Shown here one piece after another: positions 52,965 to 61,450 of a stretch of 64,000 nucleotides of DNA. How positions within the stretch are numbered: the stretch's first letter is position 1; each line of letters begins with the position of its first letter. Origin of the DNA: Arcobacter_B sp049472135. Its GTDB lineage: Bacteria; Campylobacterota; Campylobacteria; Campylobacterales; Arcobacteraceae. Both the position numbers and the translations under genes were made by a program. A model generated the notes under the pieces. That model was not told the origin of the DNA, searched no databases, and worked only from the letters and a program-made list of their open reading frames with translations. The stretch lies in NCBI RefSeq assembly GCF_049472135.1, contig NZ_JBMOVV010000003.1:247624-311623 (forward strand), written 5' to 3'.

Positions 52965-53588
52965 ATGGATTTTTTAACAAACCCTAATATGCTATTTTAT
53001 TTAGCAGCATATTTAATAGGTTCTATTCCTTTTGGTCTTTTACTTGCTAAGACTTTTGCAGGTGTTGACATAAAATCTCAAGGAAGTAAATCAATTGGTG
53101 CAACAAATGTACTAAGAGTAGTAAAAGAAACAAATCCAAGCCTAGCAAAAAAACTAGGTATAGCAACAGTTATTTTAGATGCTTTAAAAGGAACTATAGT
53201 AATTTTAGTTGCAATGAGTATGGGAATGAGTGAACAAACACTTTGGGCTATAGCTGTACTTGCAGTATTAGGACACTGTTATTCAATCTATCTAGGACTA
53301 GAAGGTGGTAAAGGAGTTGCTACTGGTCTTGGAGTTTATATAGCACTTGTTCCAATGGCAACACTTATTGGTGCAATTACTTGGATTGTAGCTGCAAAAG
53401 TTCTTAAAATCTCATCTGTATCATCTCTTTTAGGATTAACAGCTGTTATCGTAAGTGCAACATTTATGAATGATGGTTTAGATATAGGTTCAAATGCACC
53501 TATGTATCTAATTGCATTTATTATATATTATAAACATATCCCTAATATCATTAGAGTTATTAAGGGTGAAGAGAAAAAAGTTATCTAA
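52965..53588 (+). CDS. plsY: Glycerol-3-phosphate acyltransferase PlsY
   Basis: This 207-aa membrane enzyme acylates glycerol-3-phosphate from acyl-phosphate. The three cytoplasmic motifs are visible: GSIPFGLLLAK, GSKSIGATNVLRV near residues 40-52 and GHCYSIYLGLEGGKGVATGLG near 103-123. The C-terminus is basic. Confidence 0.96.
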   Translation: MDFLTNPNMLFYLAAYLIGSIPFGLLLAKTFAGVDIKSQGSKSIGATNVLRVVKETNPSLAKKLGIATVILDALKGTIVILVAMSMGMSEQTLWAIAVLAVLGHCYSIYLGLEGGKGVATGLGVYIALVPMATLIGAITWIVAAKVLKISSVSSLLGLTAVIVSATFMNDGLDIGSNAPMYLIAFIIYYKHIPNIIRVIKGEEKKVI

Positions 53589-53597
53589 CTATTTTAT

Positions 53598-53623
53598 AAG
53601 TGCGAATATCTTCGCACTTTTTT
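53598..53623 (+). terminator. Intrinsic terminator after plsY
   Basis: A 9-bp stem AAGTGCGAA/TTCGCACTT (53598-53606 with 53611-53619) is followed by T residues. Confidence 0.88.
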
Positions 53624-53681
53624 ATCTACTTTATATATACATACCTTAACCTTATTAGTTTAAAATAATCAAGGAACATCA

Positions 53682-54005
53682 ATGAAACAAAATCTAACAA
53701 TAAATATCAAAGAACTTACATTCAAATGTATAATAGGAATTCTTCCATTTGAGAGAGAAAAAAAGCAAAGAGTTATTATAAATGTCTCTTTTGAATATAC
53801 TTATAAAAATGATTACTTTATAGATTATAGTGTAGTAGCTTCATATATTAAACAAGAAATGAAAAAGAAAAAATTTGAACTTTTAGAGGAAGCTATAGCC
53901 CATATAGAGGGAAAGCTATACAAAATGTATAAAATTAATAATCTAAAAATTGAAATATCTAAGCCAGATATTTTAAGTGACTGCATTGTATCTCTTAGTA
54001 ATTAA
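53682..54005 (+). CDS. folB: Dihydroneopterin aldolase-like protein FolB
   Basis: This 107-aa protein has the FolB fold signature: an N-terminal LTFKCIIGILPFEREKKQRV (family GIYPEER), a central YSVVASYIKQEM and a late LEEAIAHIEGKLY. It would split dihydroneopterin for folate synthesis. It is slightly shorter than usual, and the C-terminus is well formed (IEISKPDIL). Confidence 0.88.
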   Translation: MKQNLTINIKELTFKCIIGILPFEREKKQRVIINVSFEYTYKNDYFIDYSVVASYIKQEMKKKKFELLEEAIAHIEGKLYKMYKINNLKIEISKPDILSDCIVSLSN

Positions 54006-54061
54006 TAAAGAGTTAATAAGCCGTTAATTAAAAGTAACCTTAAATTAACACACAATTAACA
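54002..54061 (+). promoter_or_regulatory. Six phased TTAAY-type half-sites upstream of the porin promoter
   Basis: TTAAT occurs at 54002, 54013 and 54024, GTAAC at 54034, and TTAAC at 54045 and 54056, with spacings 11, 11, 10, 11 and 11. One-turn spacing of short direct repeats is how OmpR/PhoB-type response regulators bind. The array ends about 43 bp before the -10 box. Confidence 0.5.
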
Positions 54062-54103
54062 TGAAATACATAACTTTTAAGAAAACTTTAAAATTTAGTG
54101 CTG

Positions 54104-54109
54104 TAGAAT
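54104..54109 (+). promoter_or_regulatory. Candidate -10 (TAGAAT) for the major porin
   Basis: TAGAAT in GCTGTAGAATGG lies 100 nt before the ATG. It would give a leader of about 90 nt containing complementary GCCGGA/TCCGGT segments. Confidence 0.4.
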
Positions 54110-54114
54110 GGCTG

Positions 54115-54208
54115 TAACGGTAAGCCGGAAAAGTTTTAAAACTAGTTTTTAAATGAGTTCGCGCGCTCCGGTAAACTGATTAAAGATTTCGAAATTTTAG
54201 GAGAACAA
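54115..54208 (+). promoter_or_regulatory. Structured 5' leader of the porin gene
   Basis: This leader is locally GC-richer than its surroundings. GCCGGA at 54124-54129 can pair with TCCGGT at 54167-54172, and an AAAACTAGTTTT palindrome lies between them. The SD AGGAG is at the end. It may modulate translation or mRNA stability; no known riboswitch family is recognised. Confidence 0.4.
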
Positions 54209-55291
54209 ATGAAAAAAATCGCAAAATTAAGTTTAGTAGCTGCAGTAGCAGTAGCTGGTTTATCTACAACTTCATCAGCTGCATCTTTAGAAGAAGCAAT
54301 CAAAGGTGTTGATATTTCTGGTCAAGTAAGATACAGAATGGAAGATGCAAGCCAAAATGGTGCTGGTTCTGAAGATCAAGATGTAAATATTGATGTAAAA
54401 ATTAAAGTTCCTGTAACTGATAAAGTAACTTTTGTAGCTAATGCAAACTTTGATGATGATAACCAAGAAACTCAAACTGCACATTCTGGAACAGCAGCTG
54501 CAACAAATGGAACTGCTTCTGATTCATCTGGTACTTTAGATCAATACTACTTCCAATACTCAAATGGTGCAGTAACTGCATTATTAGGTACTCAAGATAT
54601 TCCAGGAAGATTAACTGACTCTGAAGAAGCTTCTGGTCTTGTTGCTTTATACAACGCTGGTGCATTTACTGTTGGTGGTGCTGCATTCTATAATGCAGAT
54701 GTATCTTCTGAAGCTATTTACTCTGTAATTGCAATGGGTAACGTAGGTCCTGTATCATTATTAGGTCAATATGTAGATGTTGATAATACAATGAAAGTAT
54801 ACAACGTTAAAGCTGACGCATCATTAGGTATGGTTAAAACAGGTGTTGAATATTCTGAGAAAGAATTAGACACTGGTGCTGCTACTGATGATGAAAGATC
54901 TACATTCAAAGCATACGTAGCTGGTAATGTTGGTATTGTATCTGCTTCTTTAGCATATGCTGCAACTGGAGACAATGGTTCTGGTTCTATTGATGAAGCT
55001 GCTGAGACTCCTGCAGAGTTCTTATTATGGCAAATGGGTTCAGCTGGTGTATCTGATTTATCTGCATTCGCTGTAGATGCAACAGTTACATTAACTGACA
55101 AAATTTCTGTAAGAGCTGCTTATGCTGATGGTGAGCATGGAACTGCAGACACTGATATCTCTGAAACTTTAGGTCAAATTAACTACAAAGTAGCTAAAAA
55201 CTTAAATACTTACATTAGATACTCTGAGTTAGAAGAGCAAGGTGCTCAAGACAAACAAAGAGGAAGAATTGAAGTTAAATATACTTTCTAA
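54209..55291 (+). CDS. Major outer membrane porin (Campylobacter MOMP-like)
   Basis: This 360-aa protein has a signal peptide ending near SSAAS, followed by LEEAIKGVDISGQVRYRME, the start of epsilonproteobacterial porins. The body alternates short amphipathic strands with Gly/Asp/Ser loops and ends in an aromatic residue (VKYTF), as outer-membrane beta barrels do. The promoter architecture and terminator suggest high, regulated expression. Selectivity is unknown. Confidence 0.88.
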   Translation: MKKIAKLSLVAAVAVAGLSTTSSAASLEEAIKGVDISGQVRYRMEDASQNGAGSEDQDVNIDVKIKVPVTDKVTFVANANFDDDNQETQTAHSGTAAATNGTASDSSGTLDQYYFQYSNGAVTALLGTQDIPGRLTDSEEASGLVALYNAGAFTVGGAAFYNADVSSEAIYSVIAMGNVGPVSLLGQYVDVDNTMKVYNVKADASLGMVKTGVEYSEKELDTGAATDDERSTFKAYVAGNVGIVSASLAYAATGDNGSGSIDEAAETPAEFLLWQMGSAGVSDLSAFAVDATVTLTDKISVRAAYADGEHGTADTDISETLGQINYKVAKNLNTYIRYSELEEQGAQDKQRGRIEVKYTF

Positions 55292-55327
55292 TTCTTTAAT
55301 CTAAACAGTAGATTACTAAACTTATGA

Positions 55328-55358
55328 AGGCTAGAAGTTTTACTTCTAGCCTTTTTTT
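55328..55358 (+). terminator. Intrinsic terminator after the porin gene
   Basis: A perfect 11-bp stem (55328-55338 with 55342-55352, AGGCTAGAAGT/ACTTCTAGCCT) with a 3-nt loop is followed by seven T. Confidence 0.92.
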
Positions 55359-55433
55359 ATTTCTAATAAACTTTCTTAAAAATTTAACAAGTCACTTTAT
55401 GATAGACTATCCTTTTAAATTAAAAGGATAAAA

Positions 55434-56066
55434 ATGAAACTTTTAAGTTCAATCACATTAGCTTTACTAACATCAACATTAACTTATGCTCAAACAACAA
55501 TGTGTTTTAAAGAAAACCATACTTCTATGTCTACTATTGAATCAACAAAACTTGATGGTGGAGAATGTAATAGTAAATTTACTTTAAATGATATGAAAAA
55601 CAAAGGTTATAAAATTGATGATATTAAAATTTCCAAAAACAATGAAGGAAATTTTAACTTCATTTATATCTTAAAAAATGAAGATTCATATTCTAATAAC
55701 TTTAATACAACTTTAGATGAAAAAGAGTTAGAAAAAAGAATCATCGCAAAAATGAAAATAAAAGAAGCTGAAGAAAAGAAAGAAAAAGAGATTAAAAAAA
55801 ATCTAAATTTAATAGCTGATGGAAAAAAGATTTATACAAATAAATGTCAATCATGTCATGGTGAGAAAGGTGAAAAATCTGCTTATAATGTAGCTACGCC
55901 ACTTATCAATTTAACTGAAAAAGAAATTACATACGCTATAAATCAATATTCAATAGATTCTAACTATGGAAATAGTTATAATATTATAATGAAAGCTATA
56001 GCAAATGGTACAACAAAAGACGATATAAAAAAAATCAAAGCTTACCTAGACTCAATAAATAAATAA
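55434..56066 (+). CDS. Periplasmic monohaem cytochrome c with a long N-terminal extension
   Basis: This 210-aa protein has a signal peptide ending near LTYAQ. Residues about 20-110 show no known motif and end in a lysine/glutamate-rich stretch. A small class I cytochrome c follows with CQSCHGEKGEKSA near residues 137-149 and a C-terminal IKKIKAYLDSINK helix. A possible methionine ligand is in YNIIMKAIANG. It sits between two porin genes with its own SD (AAAGGAT). Its redox partner is unknown. Confidence 0.82.
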   Translation: MKLLSSITLALLTSTLTYAQTTMCFKENHTSMSTIESTKLDGGECNSKFTLNDMKNKGYKIDDIKISKNNEGNFNFIYILKNEDSYSNNFNTTLDEKELEKRIIAKMKIKEAEEKKEKEIKKNLNLIADGKKIYTNKCQSCHGEKGEKSAYNVATPLINLTEKEITYAINQYSIDSNYGNSYNIIMKAIANGTTKDDIKKIKAYLDSINK

Positions 56067-56069
56067 TCG

Positions 56070-56102
56070 TATAAAATATATAGTAAAACTATATATTTTA
56101 TA
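56070..56102 (+). terminator. Long AT-rich hairpin after the cytochrome gene
   Basis: A perfect 14-bp stem (56070-56083 with 56089-56102) with a 5-nt TAAAA loop. It has no T run, so it may be a weak terminator or another element. Confidence 0.55.
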
Positions 56103-56137
56103 TACAGAAAAAATATTTACTAACTATTCATAAATGC

Positions 56138-56143
56138 TATACT
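56138..56143 (+). promoter_or_regulatory. Candidate -10 (TATACT) for the second porin
   Basis: TATACT preceded by TG lies 29 nt before the start codon of the second porin gene. Confidence 0.45.
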
Positions 56144-56171
56144 AATCCTATCATTAAACATAGGAGATTAT

Positions 56172-57260
56172 ATGAAAAAATTAAGTTTATTTACATCTAT
56201 ACTATTAGTTAACAGTGCAATTACTTTTGCAAGTGCTGATACTTTAAAAGAAGCTATATCTACAGGTACTACATCAGGTGATGTTTCTATTTATCATGAA
56301 AACACAAATATGGATACTGGTGCTGATTCAGGATTTACTTCTGCGGGTGTAAGCTTATCTCATACAACTAAATCATTTAATGGTTTTAGTGCAAAAATAG
56401 GATTTGTAGCAGCAAGTGATATTGATGAAAAAAACGACAATGACTCATCTGCATTAGCTGACAACTCAATTTTAAGTGAAGCTAATATCACATATTCAAC
56501 TGATTCATTTAGTATTACTGCTGGTAGACAAGCTATTGACTTAGAATGGATGGGGGATTATCATGAAGGAATCGTTGCATCTACTACAATTATCCCAAAT
56601 ACAACTTTAGTTGTTGGATACACTGATAAGACTGCTGTGGCAGGTGTTGATGAAATTTCTTCAGAATTTTCTGATGTAAATGGAACAAAAGGGGCATATG
56701 TAATTGATGCAAAATATTCAGGATTAGATAATATTGAATTAAATCCATATTACTATACAGCAAGTGATGTAGCTGATTTTTATGGATTAAAAGCGACTTA
56801 TACATCAGATTTATTTAACTTAACATCACAATATGCTGCATCAAATGAGGATGTTTCTACTAAAAAAGATGGTTCAATAATTCATGTTGACCTAGGAACT
56901 GAAATTTCTGGTATTTCATTAAATGCTGGTTATATTAAAACAGATAAAGATGGTGCTATTGGTTCAATGGATTCATTTGGTGATAACATAAATCCATTTG
57001 ATGATGGAACAAATGTTTATGGAACAGATGCTAAAACATTCTATGGAAGTGCATCGTACACTATATCAGATGCTACTTTATCATTATTATATGGTACAAC
57101 TGATTACTCTACAAATAAAGATACTGATGAACTAAATGTATCGCTAGACTATTCATTTACAGAGGATTTATCAGGAAATGTTTTATATGTTGATTATGAT
57201 GATAGTACTACATCAAATAATTATGACAAAATCTATGCATCATTAACTTACTCTTTCTAA
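56172..57260 (+). CDS. Opr/OprD-like family outer membrane porin
   Basis: This 362-aa protein has a signal peptide ending near TFASA. Then comes DTLKEAISTGTTSGDVSIYHE, as in the epsilonproteobacterial Opr porins, with the strand-turn pattern SFSITAGRQAIDLEWMGD near residues 115-132. It ends in SLTYSF, the terminal aromatic expected of a barrel. It differs in sequence from the porin at 54209, so the two are not recent duplicates. SD TAGGAGA is present. Confidence 0.82.
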   Translation: MKKLSLFTSILLVNSAITFASADTLKEAISTGTTSGDVSIYHENTNMDTGADSGFTSAGVSLSHTTKSFNGFSAKIGFVAASDIDEKNDNDSSALADNSILSEANITYSTDSFSITAGRQAIDLEWMGDYHEGIVASTTIIPNTTLVVGYTDKTAVAGVDEISSEFSDVNGTKGAYVIDAKYSGLDNIELNPYYYTASDVADFYGLKATYTSDLFNLTSQYAASNEDVSTKKDGSIIHVDLGTEISGISLNAGYIKTDKDGAIGSMDSFGDNINPFDDGTNVYGTDAKTFYGSASYTISDATLSLLYGTTDYSTNKDTDELNVSLDYSFTEDLSGNVLYVDYDDSTTSNNYDKIYASLTYSF

Positions 57261-57285
57261 AATAAAATCTTTAACAAGCGCGAAC

Positions 57286-57309
57286 AAATCAGGACAAAAG
57301 TCCTGATTT
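57286..57309 (+). terminator. Hairpin after the second porin
   Basis: A perfect 10-bp stem (57286-57295 with 57300-57309, AAATCAGGAC/GTCCTGATTT) with an AAAA loop and no clear T run. Confidence 0.55.
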
Positions 57310-57374
57310 AAAACTCAAATCTAAACACTTCTTATACTACTTTTTTGTATAATCCAATCAAAGGATATAAAGAC

Positions 57375-58469
57375 ATGGATGCATACGAATATAGTGAATT
57401 ACTAAAAACATTAAATACTAAACTTGAAAACATTAAAGGTATTTTAAAACCTAATGAATTAAATTCTAGACTAAAAGAAATAGAAGAACTAGAAGCACAA
57501 CAAGACTTTTGGAATGATGTTGATAATGCTACAAAAATCGGTATTGAAAAAAATAGAATACTTTCAAAGCTAAATAAATATAATAAAGCCAATGATGCCT
57601 TAAGTGGTACGAATGAGCTATATGAATTAGCAAATGAAGAGAAAGATGATGATACTATTGAAATGCTTTATGAAGAAGCAAATGAATTAAAAGAGCTAAT
57701 TAAATCAACAGAAATATCAGTAATGCTTAGTAATCCTGATGATGCTTCAAATGCTATTGTTTCAATTCACCCAGGTGCGGGTGGTACTGAATCACAAGAT
57801 TGGGCTTCAATGCTTTATAGAATGTATTTAAGATGGGCAGAAAGATCAAACTTTAAGATTGAGCTGCTTGACTATCAACCAGGTGAAGAAGCTGGTATAA
57901 AGGATGTATCATTTATTATCAAAGGTGAAAATGCTTATGGATACTTAAAAGCTGAAAATGGAATTCATAGATTAGTTAGAATTTCTCCTTTTGATTCAAA
58001 TGCTAAAAGACATACATCTTTTGCATCAGTTATGGTATCTCCTGAAATTGATGACAATATTGATATTGAAATAGAAGATAAAGATATAAGAATTGACACA
58101 TATAGAGCAAGTGGGGCAGGTGGTCAGCATGTTAATAAAACTGAATCAGCTATTAGAATCACTCATATTGAAACAGGTATTGTTGTTCAGTGTCAAAATG
58201 ACAGAAGTCAACACAAAAATAAAGCAAGTGCAATGAAAATGCTAAAATCAAGACTATATGAATTAGAACTTGAAAAACAGCAAGCTGATAAAGATGGTAT
58301 TGAAAAAAGTGAAATTGGTTGGGGACACCAAATTAGATCATATGTTTTACAACCATACCAACAAGTAAAAGATACAAGAAGTAATATTGGATATTCAAAT
58401 GTAGATGCCATTTTAGATGGTGACATTACAAAAATTATTGAAGACGTACTAATTGCAACAAGCAAATAA
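57375..58469 (+). CDS. prfB: Peptide chain release factor 2
   Basis: This 364-aa factor ends translation at UGA and UAA. It has the RF2 tripeptide SPF in LVRISPFDSNAKRHTSF and the catalytic GGQ in RASGAGGQHVNKTESAI. I chose ATG 57375 (AAGGATA upstream). The frame is continuous: the programmed +1 frameshift used in many bacteria is absent. Confidence 0.95.
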   Translation: MDAYEYSELLKTLNTKLENIKGILKPNELNSRLKEIEELEAQQDFWNDVDNATKIGIEKNRILSKLNKYNKANDALSGTNELYELANEEKDDDTIEMLYEEANELKELIKSTEISVMLSNPDDASNAIVSIHPGAGGTESQDWASMLYRMYLRWAERSNFKIELLDYQPGEEAGIKDVSFIIKGENAYGYLKAENGIHRLVRISPFDSNAKRHTSFASVMVSPEIDDNIDIEIEDKDIRIDTYRASGAGGQHVNKTESAIRITHIETGIVVQCQNDRSQHKNKASAMKMLKSRLYELELEKQQADKDGIEKSEIGWGHQIRSYVLQPYQQVKDTRSNIGYSNVDAILDGDITKIIEDVLIATSK

Positions 58470-58514
58470 AATATATATAAAATCATATCCTAAATAAGGT
58501 ATGATTTTATAAAC

Positions 58515-60896
58515 TTATTCTCTATCACATATTGTTTTATAAATACAAAAACTACAAGCTGATTTTTGCTCAGTTTTTTCAAAATTAATTTCACTTTTAC
58601 TTAACTCTTTAAGTTCATTTATTTTTTCACTTAATAACTCAAGTTTTTTATCTAATGCAATTTCTTCGATTAATTTTGTTGAATTCAAGTCATAATAAAA
58701 TGTATCTATATTATCTGTTTTATAAAGTTCATTTACAGCCAAATAATAAAATTCTAACTGAAAGTCAATCGACTTATCATAGTTTTTTAAAGTATCAACT
58801 TTTAAAGATGCTGATGTTTTATAATCAATAACTTCGTATCGATTAGTAGTATTGTTATAATCAATTCTATCAACAATACCTTTTAGTTTTATACCATCAA
58901 AATCTATTTCAAAACTTTTTTCAAGACCTAAAATCTTTGAGTGTTGAAGCCTATTAGAATCAAATAAATAAAATTCATATAATTTCTTTTTCCATATCTC
59001 TAAATCTAATGCTAAAAGAGGATTCTCACTTCTATATTCTATAAATAAGTTTTCAATTTTTCTAAAATCAAGTTCTAAATTACTATTGTCAATAGTATAA
59101 TATTTTTCAAGAATTTCATGTACTATATTACCTAACTCATAAGATTTAGGTTTTAAAGAAATATCATGATCTGATATCTTTAAAATATATTGTAAATAAA
59201 ATCTTCTCTTACACTCTAAGAAAGTCTTTAAAGAACTAGCAGACCATGAAAACTTAGTTAAATCTATTTTATCAACAATATCTTTATTATAATGCTTTAA
59301 AGTATGATTATTATATAAAATATGTCTATATGAATTATCATACAGATTGTAATCAATTTTCTCACTAAACAGTTCATTTGCAAATCTTGTTATTTGATTT
59401 GAATCTGAATTTACATAAGAAATATATACTTCTTTAGATGAATCAATTAATCTCTTATAATAATATTTTTGAAGTAGTTCTCTATCACTTAGAGTAGGTA
59501 AATTCGTCATTGATTTTATTTTTGAAGATAAAAATTTATCTTTTACTGAAGCTTTTGGAATAAACTGCTCATTAAAATCACATATTATCACAGCATCAAA
59601 ATTATTTGCTCTTGTTTCTAACAATCCTAAAACAGTGATTTTTCCTGAGTTTATATCATCTAGCTTTATCTCTTTAATTCTTTGTAATAATATTTTATAT
59701 ACATCTTTAAGCAATAAAGTATTTGATGAACTAAAAAGTAATCTAGTTAATTTATATACTACTTCATCAAACTTTTGCAATATCTCATTATTAGTTTCAT
59801 ATGTTTTTATATAATCACATAGAAATTCATAATTTTCTTTTGTACAAATCTTTGAGTAGATAGTTGAAATATTATCATCAATAAACTTCTTATCTATTTT
59901 AAGAAAATTTAATCTTTCTGTATTAACTAACTCTTTTTCATTTAAGTAATCATATATTGCATTTGATACTTCATAAAGTTTTCTATTCTCTATAGATTTT
60001 CCCATTGCAAAGTTGAAATATCTTTCATTATCAAAAAGCTGAACAGTATTTGCAAAACTCTCATCTGGCAAAACCAAAGCAATGTTTGAAGGATTAATAC
60101 CTTTTTTTATACAGTTAACAATAGAGGATTTTATGAATGCAATTTGATTTACTCTTGAGTTAAATCCTTTTATTTCTACAAATTGATTTTGTGATTTCAA
60201 AGGGTTTTTGAAAGAAATCTTTTTGTCACTCATATTAACTATATATTCATAATTGATTTCTATCTCTTCATCTTCTATAAACTCTTTAAATAATTCTAAA
60301 GATTTTTGATTATATTCATTTGAGAAAAATTTAATATTTAAAGTAACAACACTTGATATTGCTTTTATAATATCAAACTCTACTTTTGTAAAGTAACCTT
60401 CAAAAATTAAATTTATTTCAGAAAATTTATTTAAGTAATTTTTATTTAACTCATAATAGTTATGATAAGTTACTCTATCAACAAAATCATTTTTCTCTAG
60501 AAGTTTTGTATAGTTATCATATATTTTAGATAGAATCTCAAGATGCTCAAAATAATAGTCATAAGTATCTACTGTCTTTATCTGTTCGATTGAAATCTTT
60601 TCACTTGAAAGTTCTGTAAAAAATCTATATATGTATTCATTTTGCTTCAAAAATTTAGTGAAACTATCTGATATACCAAGTTTTGATACATCTATACCTT
60701 TAATAGCCTCTTTTAAAAAAAGAAATCTCTGTTCTTCATCACAATATTTTTTATCATTTATTATAATAGATTTTTTAAAAAACTCATCAATTGTTAAAGT
60801 AAAAGGAAGAAGCGTATTAGAATTTTTTAGGTCACCTAAAAAAGTTCTAATAGCTCTTGATGTAGGAAAAACAAAAAGTCTATTTTTTTCTAGCAT
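58515..60896 (-). CDS. addB: AddB-type nuclease subunit with C-terminal Fe-S cysteines
   Basis: This 793-aa protein opens with RLFVFPTSRAIRTFLGDLK and contains degenerate helicase-like regions. The C-terminal PD-(D/E)XK nuclease includes RYEVIDYKTSAS near residue 705. Cysteines in LKTFLECKRRFYL and CSFCIYKTICDRE form the AddB iron-sulfur staple. It pairs with AddA (13091-15826). Its start overlaps the FixH-like gene by 17 nt, tying it to the cytochrome oxidase operon. Confidence 0.85.
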   Translation of the reverse strand: MLEKNRLFVFPTSRAIRTFLGDLKNSNTLLPFTLTIDEFFKKSIIINDKKYCDEEQRFLFLKEAIKGIDVSKLGISDSFTKFLKQNEYIYRFFTELSSEKISIEQIKTVDTYDYYFEHLEILSKIYDNYTKLLEKNDFVDRVTYHNYYELNKNYLNKFSEINLIFEGYFTKVEFDIIKAISSVVTLNIKFFSNEYNQKSLELFKEFIEDEEIEINYEYIVNMSDKKISFKNPLKSQNQFVEIKGFNSRVNQIAFIKSSIVNCIKKGINPSNIALVLPDESFANTVQLFDNERYFNFAMGKSIENRKLYEVSNAIYDYLNEKELVNTERLNFLKIDKKFIDDNISTIYSKICTKENYEFLCDYIKTYETNNEILQKFDEVVYKLTRLLFSSSNTLLLKDVYKILLQRIKEIKLDDINSGKITVLGLLETRANNFDAVIICDFNEQFIPKASVKDKFLSSKIKSMTNLPTLSDRELLQKYYYKRLIDSSKEVYISYVNSDSNQITRFANELFSEKIDYNLYDNSYRHILYNNHTLKHYNKDIVDKIDLTKFSWSASSLKTFLECKRRFYLQYILKISDHDISLKPKSYELGNIVHEILEKYYTIDNSNLELDFRKIENLFIEYRSENPLLALDLEIWKKKLYEFYLFDSNRLQHSKILGLEKSFEIDFDGIKLKGIVDRIDYNNTTNRYEVIDYKTSASLKVDTLKNYDKSIDFQLEFYYLAVNELYKTDNIDTFYYDLNSTKLIEEIALDKKLELLSEKINELKELSKSEINFEKTEQKSACSFCIYKTICDRE

Positions 60897-61446
60897 TTGT
60901 TTTTATATAAATATAACCTGCATTACCATCAATATTAAATGTTCCAGTAATATTCCAGTTATTTTCTTCATCAATATTAAATTTTGTTACATAAACATTA
61001 TTATCATTTGTAAAGTTACTATTATTAAGCATAATATCCTTATCAATTGTACTACTTTTTGTAACTTTTAGATTAATATCAATTGTCTTTTTAATATTTG
61101 TTGTTTTATCAATTGCAAATATTTTAAGAGTATTTGCACCTATTAACATAATATCTTTATGTTTTGATATTTTTTCAAGTACTCTTTGAGAATACATAAT
61201 ATCATCAACTTTTAAATCAAAACTTTTATCATTTAATACTAATTTTAAATCATAAAGTTGATTAAACTTTTTATTTGAGTTTATAATTTCATTATAAGAA
61301 GCATCAACATCTTGATACTTCTTCATAAAACTCTTATCTTCATCAATATTTGCTTGAGAAGTACTATATATAGTCCATATAATCATTGAAAATACAAATG
61401 AAAATATTCCTATAAAAAAAAGTGGCCAATAATTTCTTTTTTTCAT
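60880..61446 (-). CDS. FixH/CcoH-like membrane-anchored protein
   Basis: This 188-aa protein has an N-terminal anchor (YWPLFFIGIFSFVFSMIIWTIY) followed by KKYQDVDASYNEIINSNKKF, the pattern of FixH/CcoH, which helps assemble the cbb3 oxidase. The periplasmic domain is beta-rich. It follows the TPM-domain gene by 4 nt. The FixH match is by context plus the N-terminal pattern. Confidence 0.72.
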   Translation of the reverse strand: MKKRNYWPLFFIGIFSFVFSMIIWTIYSTSQANIDEDKSFMKKYQDVDASYNEIINSNKKFNQLYDLKLVLNDKSFDLKVDDIMYSQRVLEKISKHKDIMLIGANTLKIFAIDKTTNIKKTIDINLKVTKSSTIDKDIMLNNSNFTNDNNVYVTKFNIDEENNWNITGTFNIDGNAGYIYIKTNARKK

Positions 61447-61450
61447 ATAT

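Noticed and set aside
54002..54061. Naming the porin array a Pho box
   Set aside because: The spacing matches PhoP/PhoB-type sites, but the regulator cannot be identified from sequence, so only a generic response-regulator array is claimed.
57375..57500. Programmed +1 frameshift in prfB
   Set aside because: The frame is continuous with no internal TGA after the start, so no recoding is needed.
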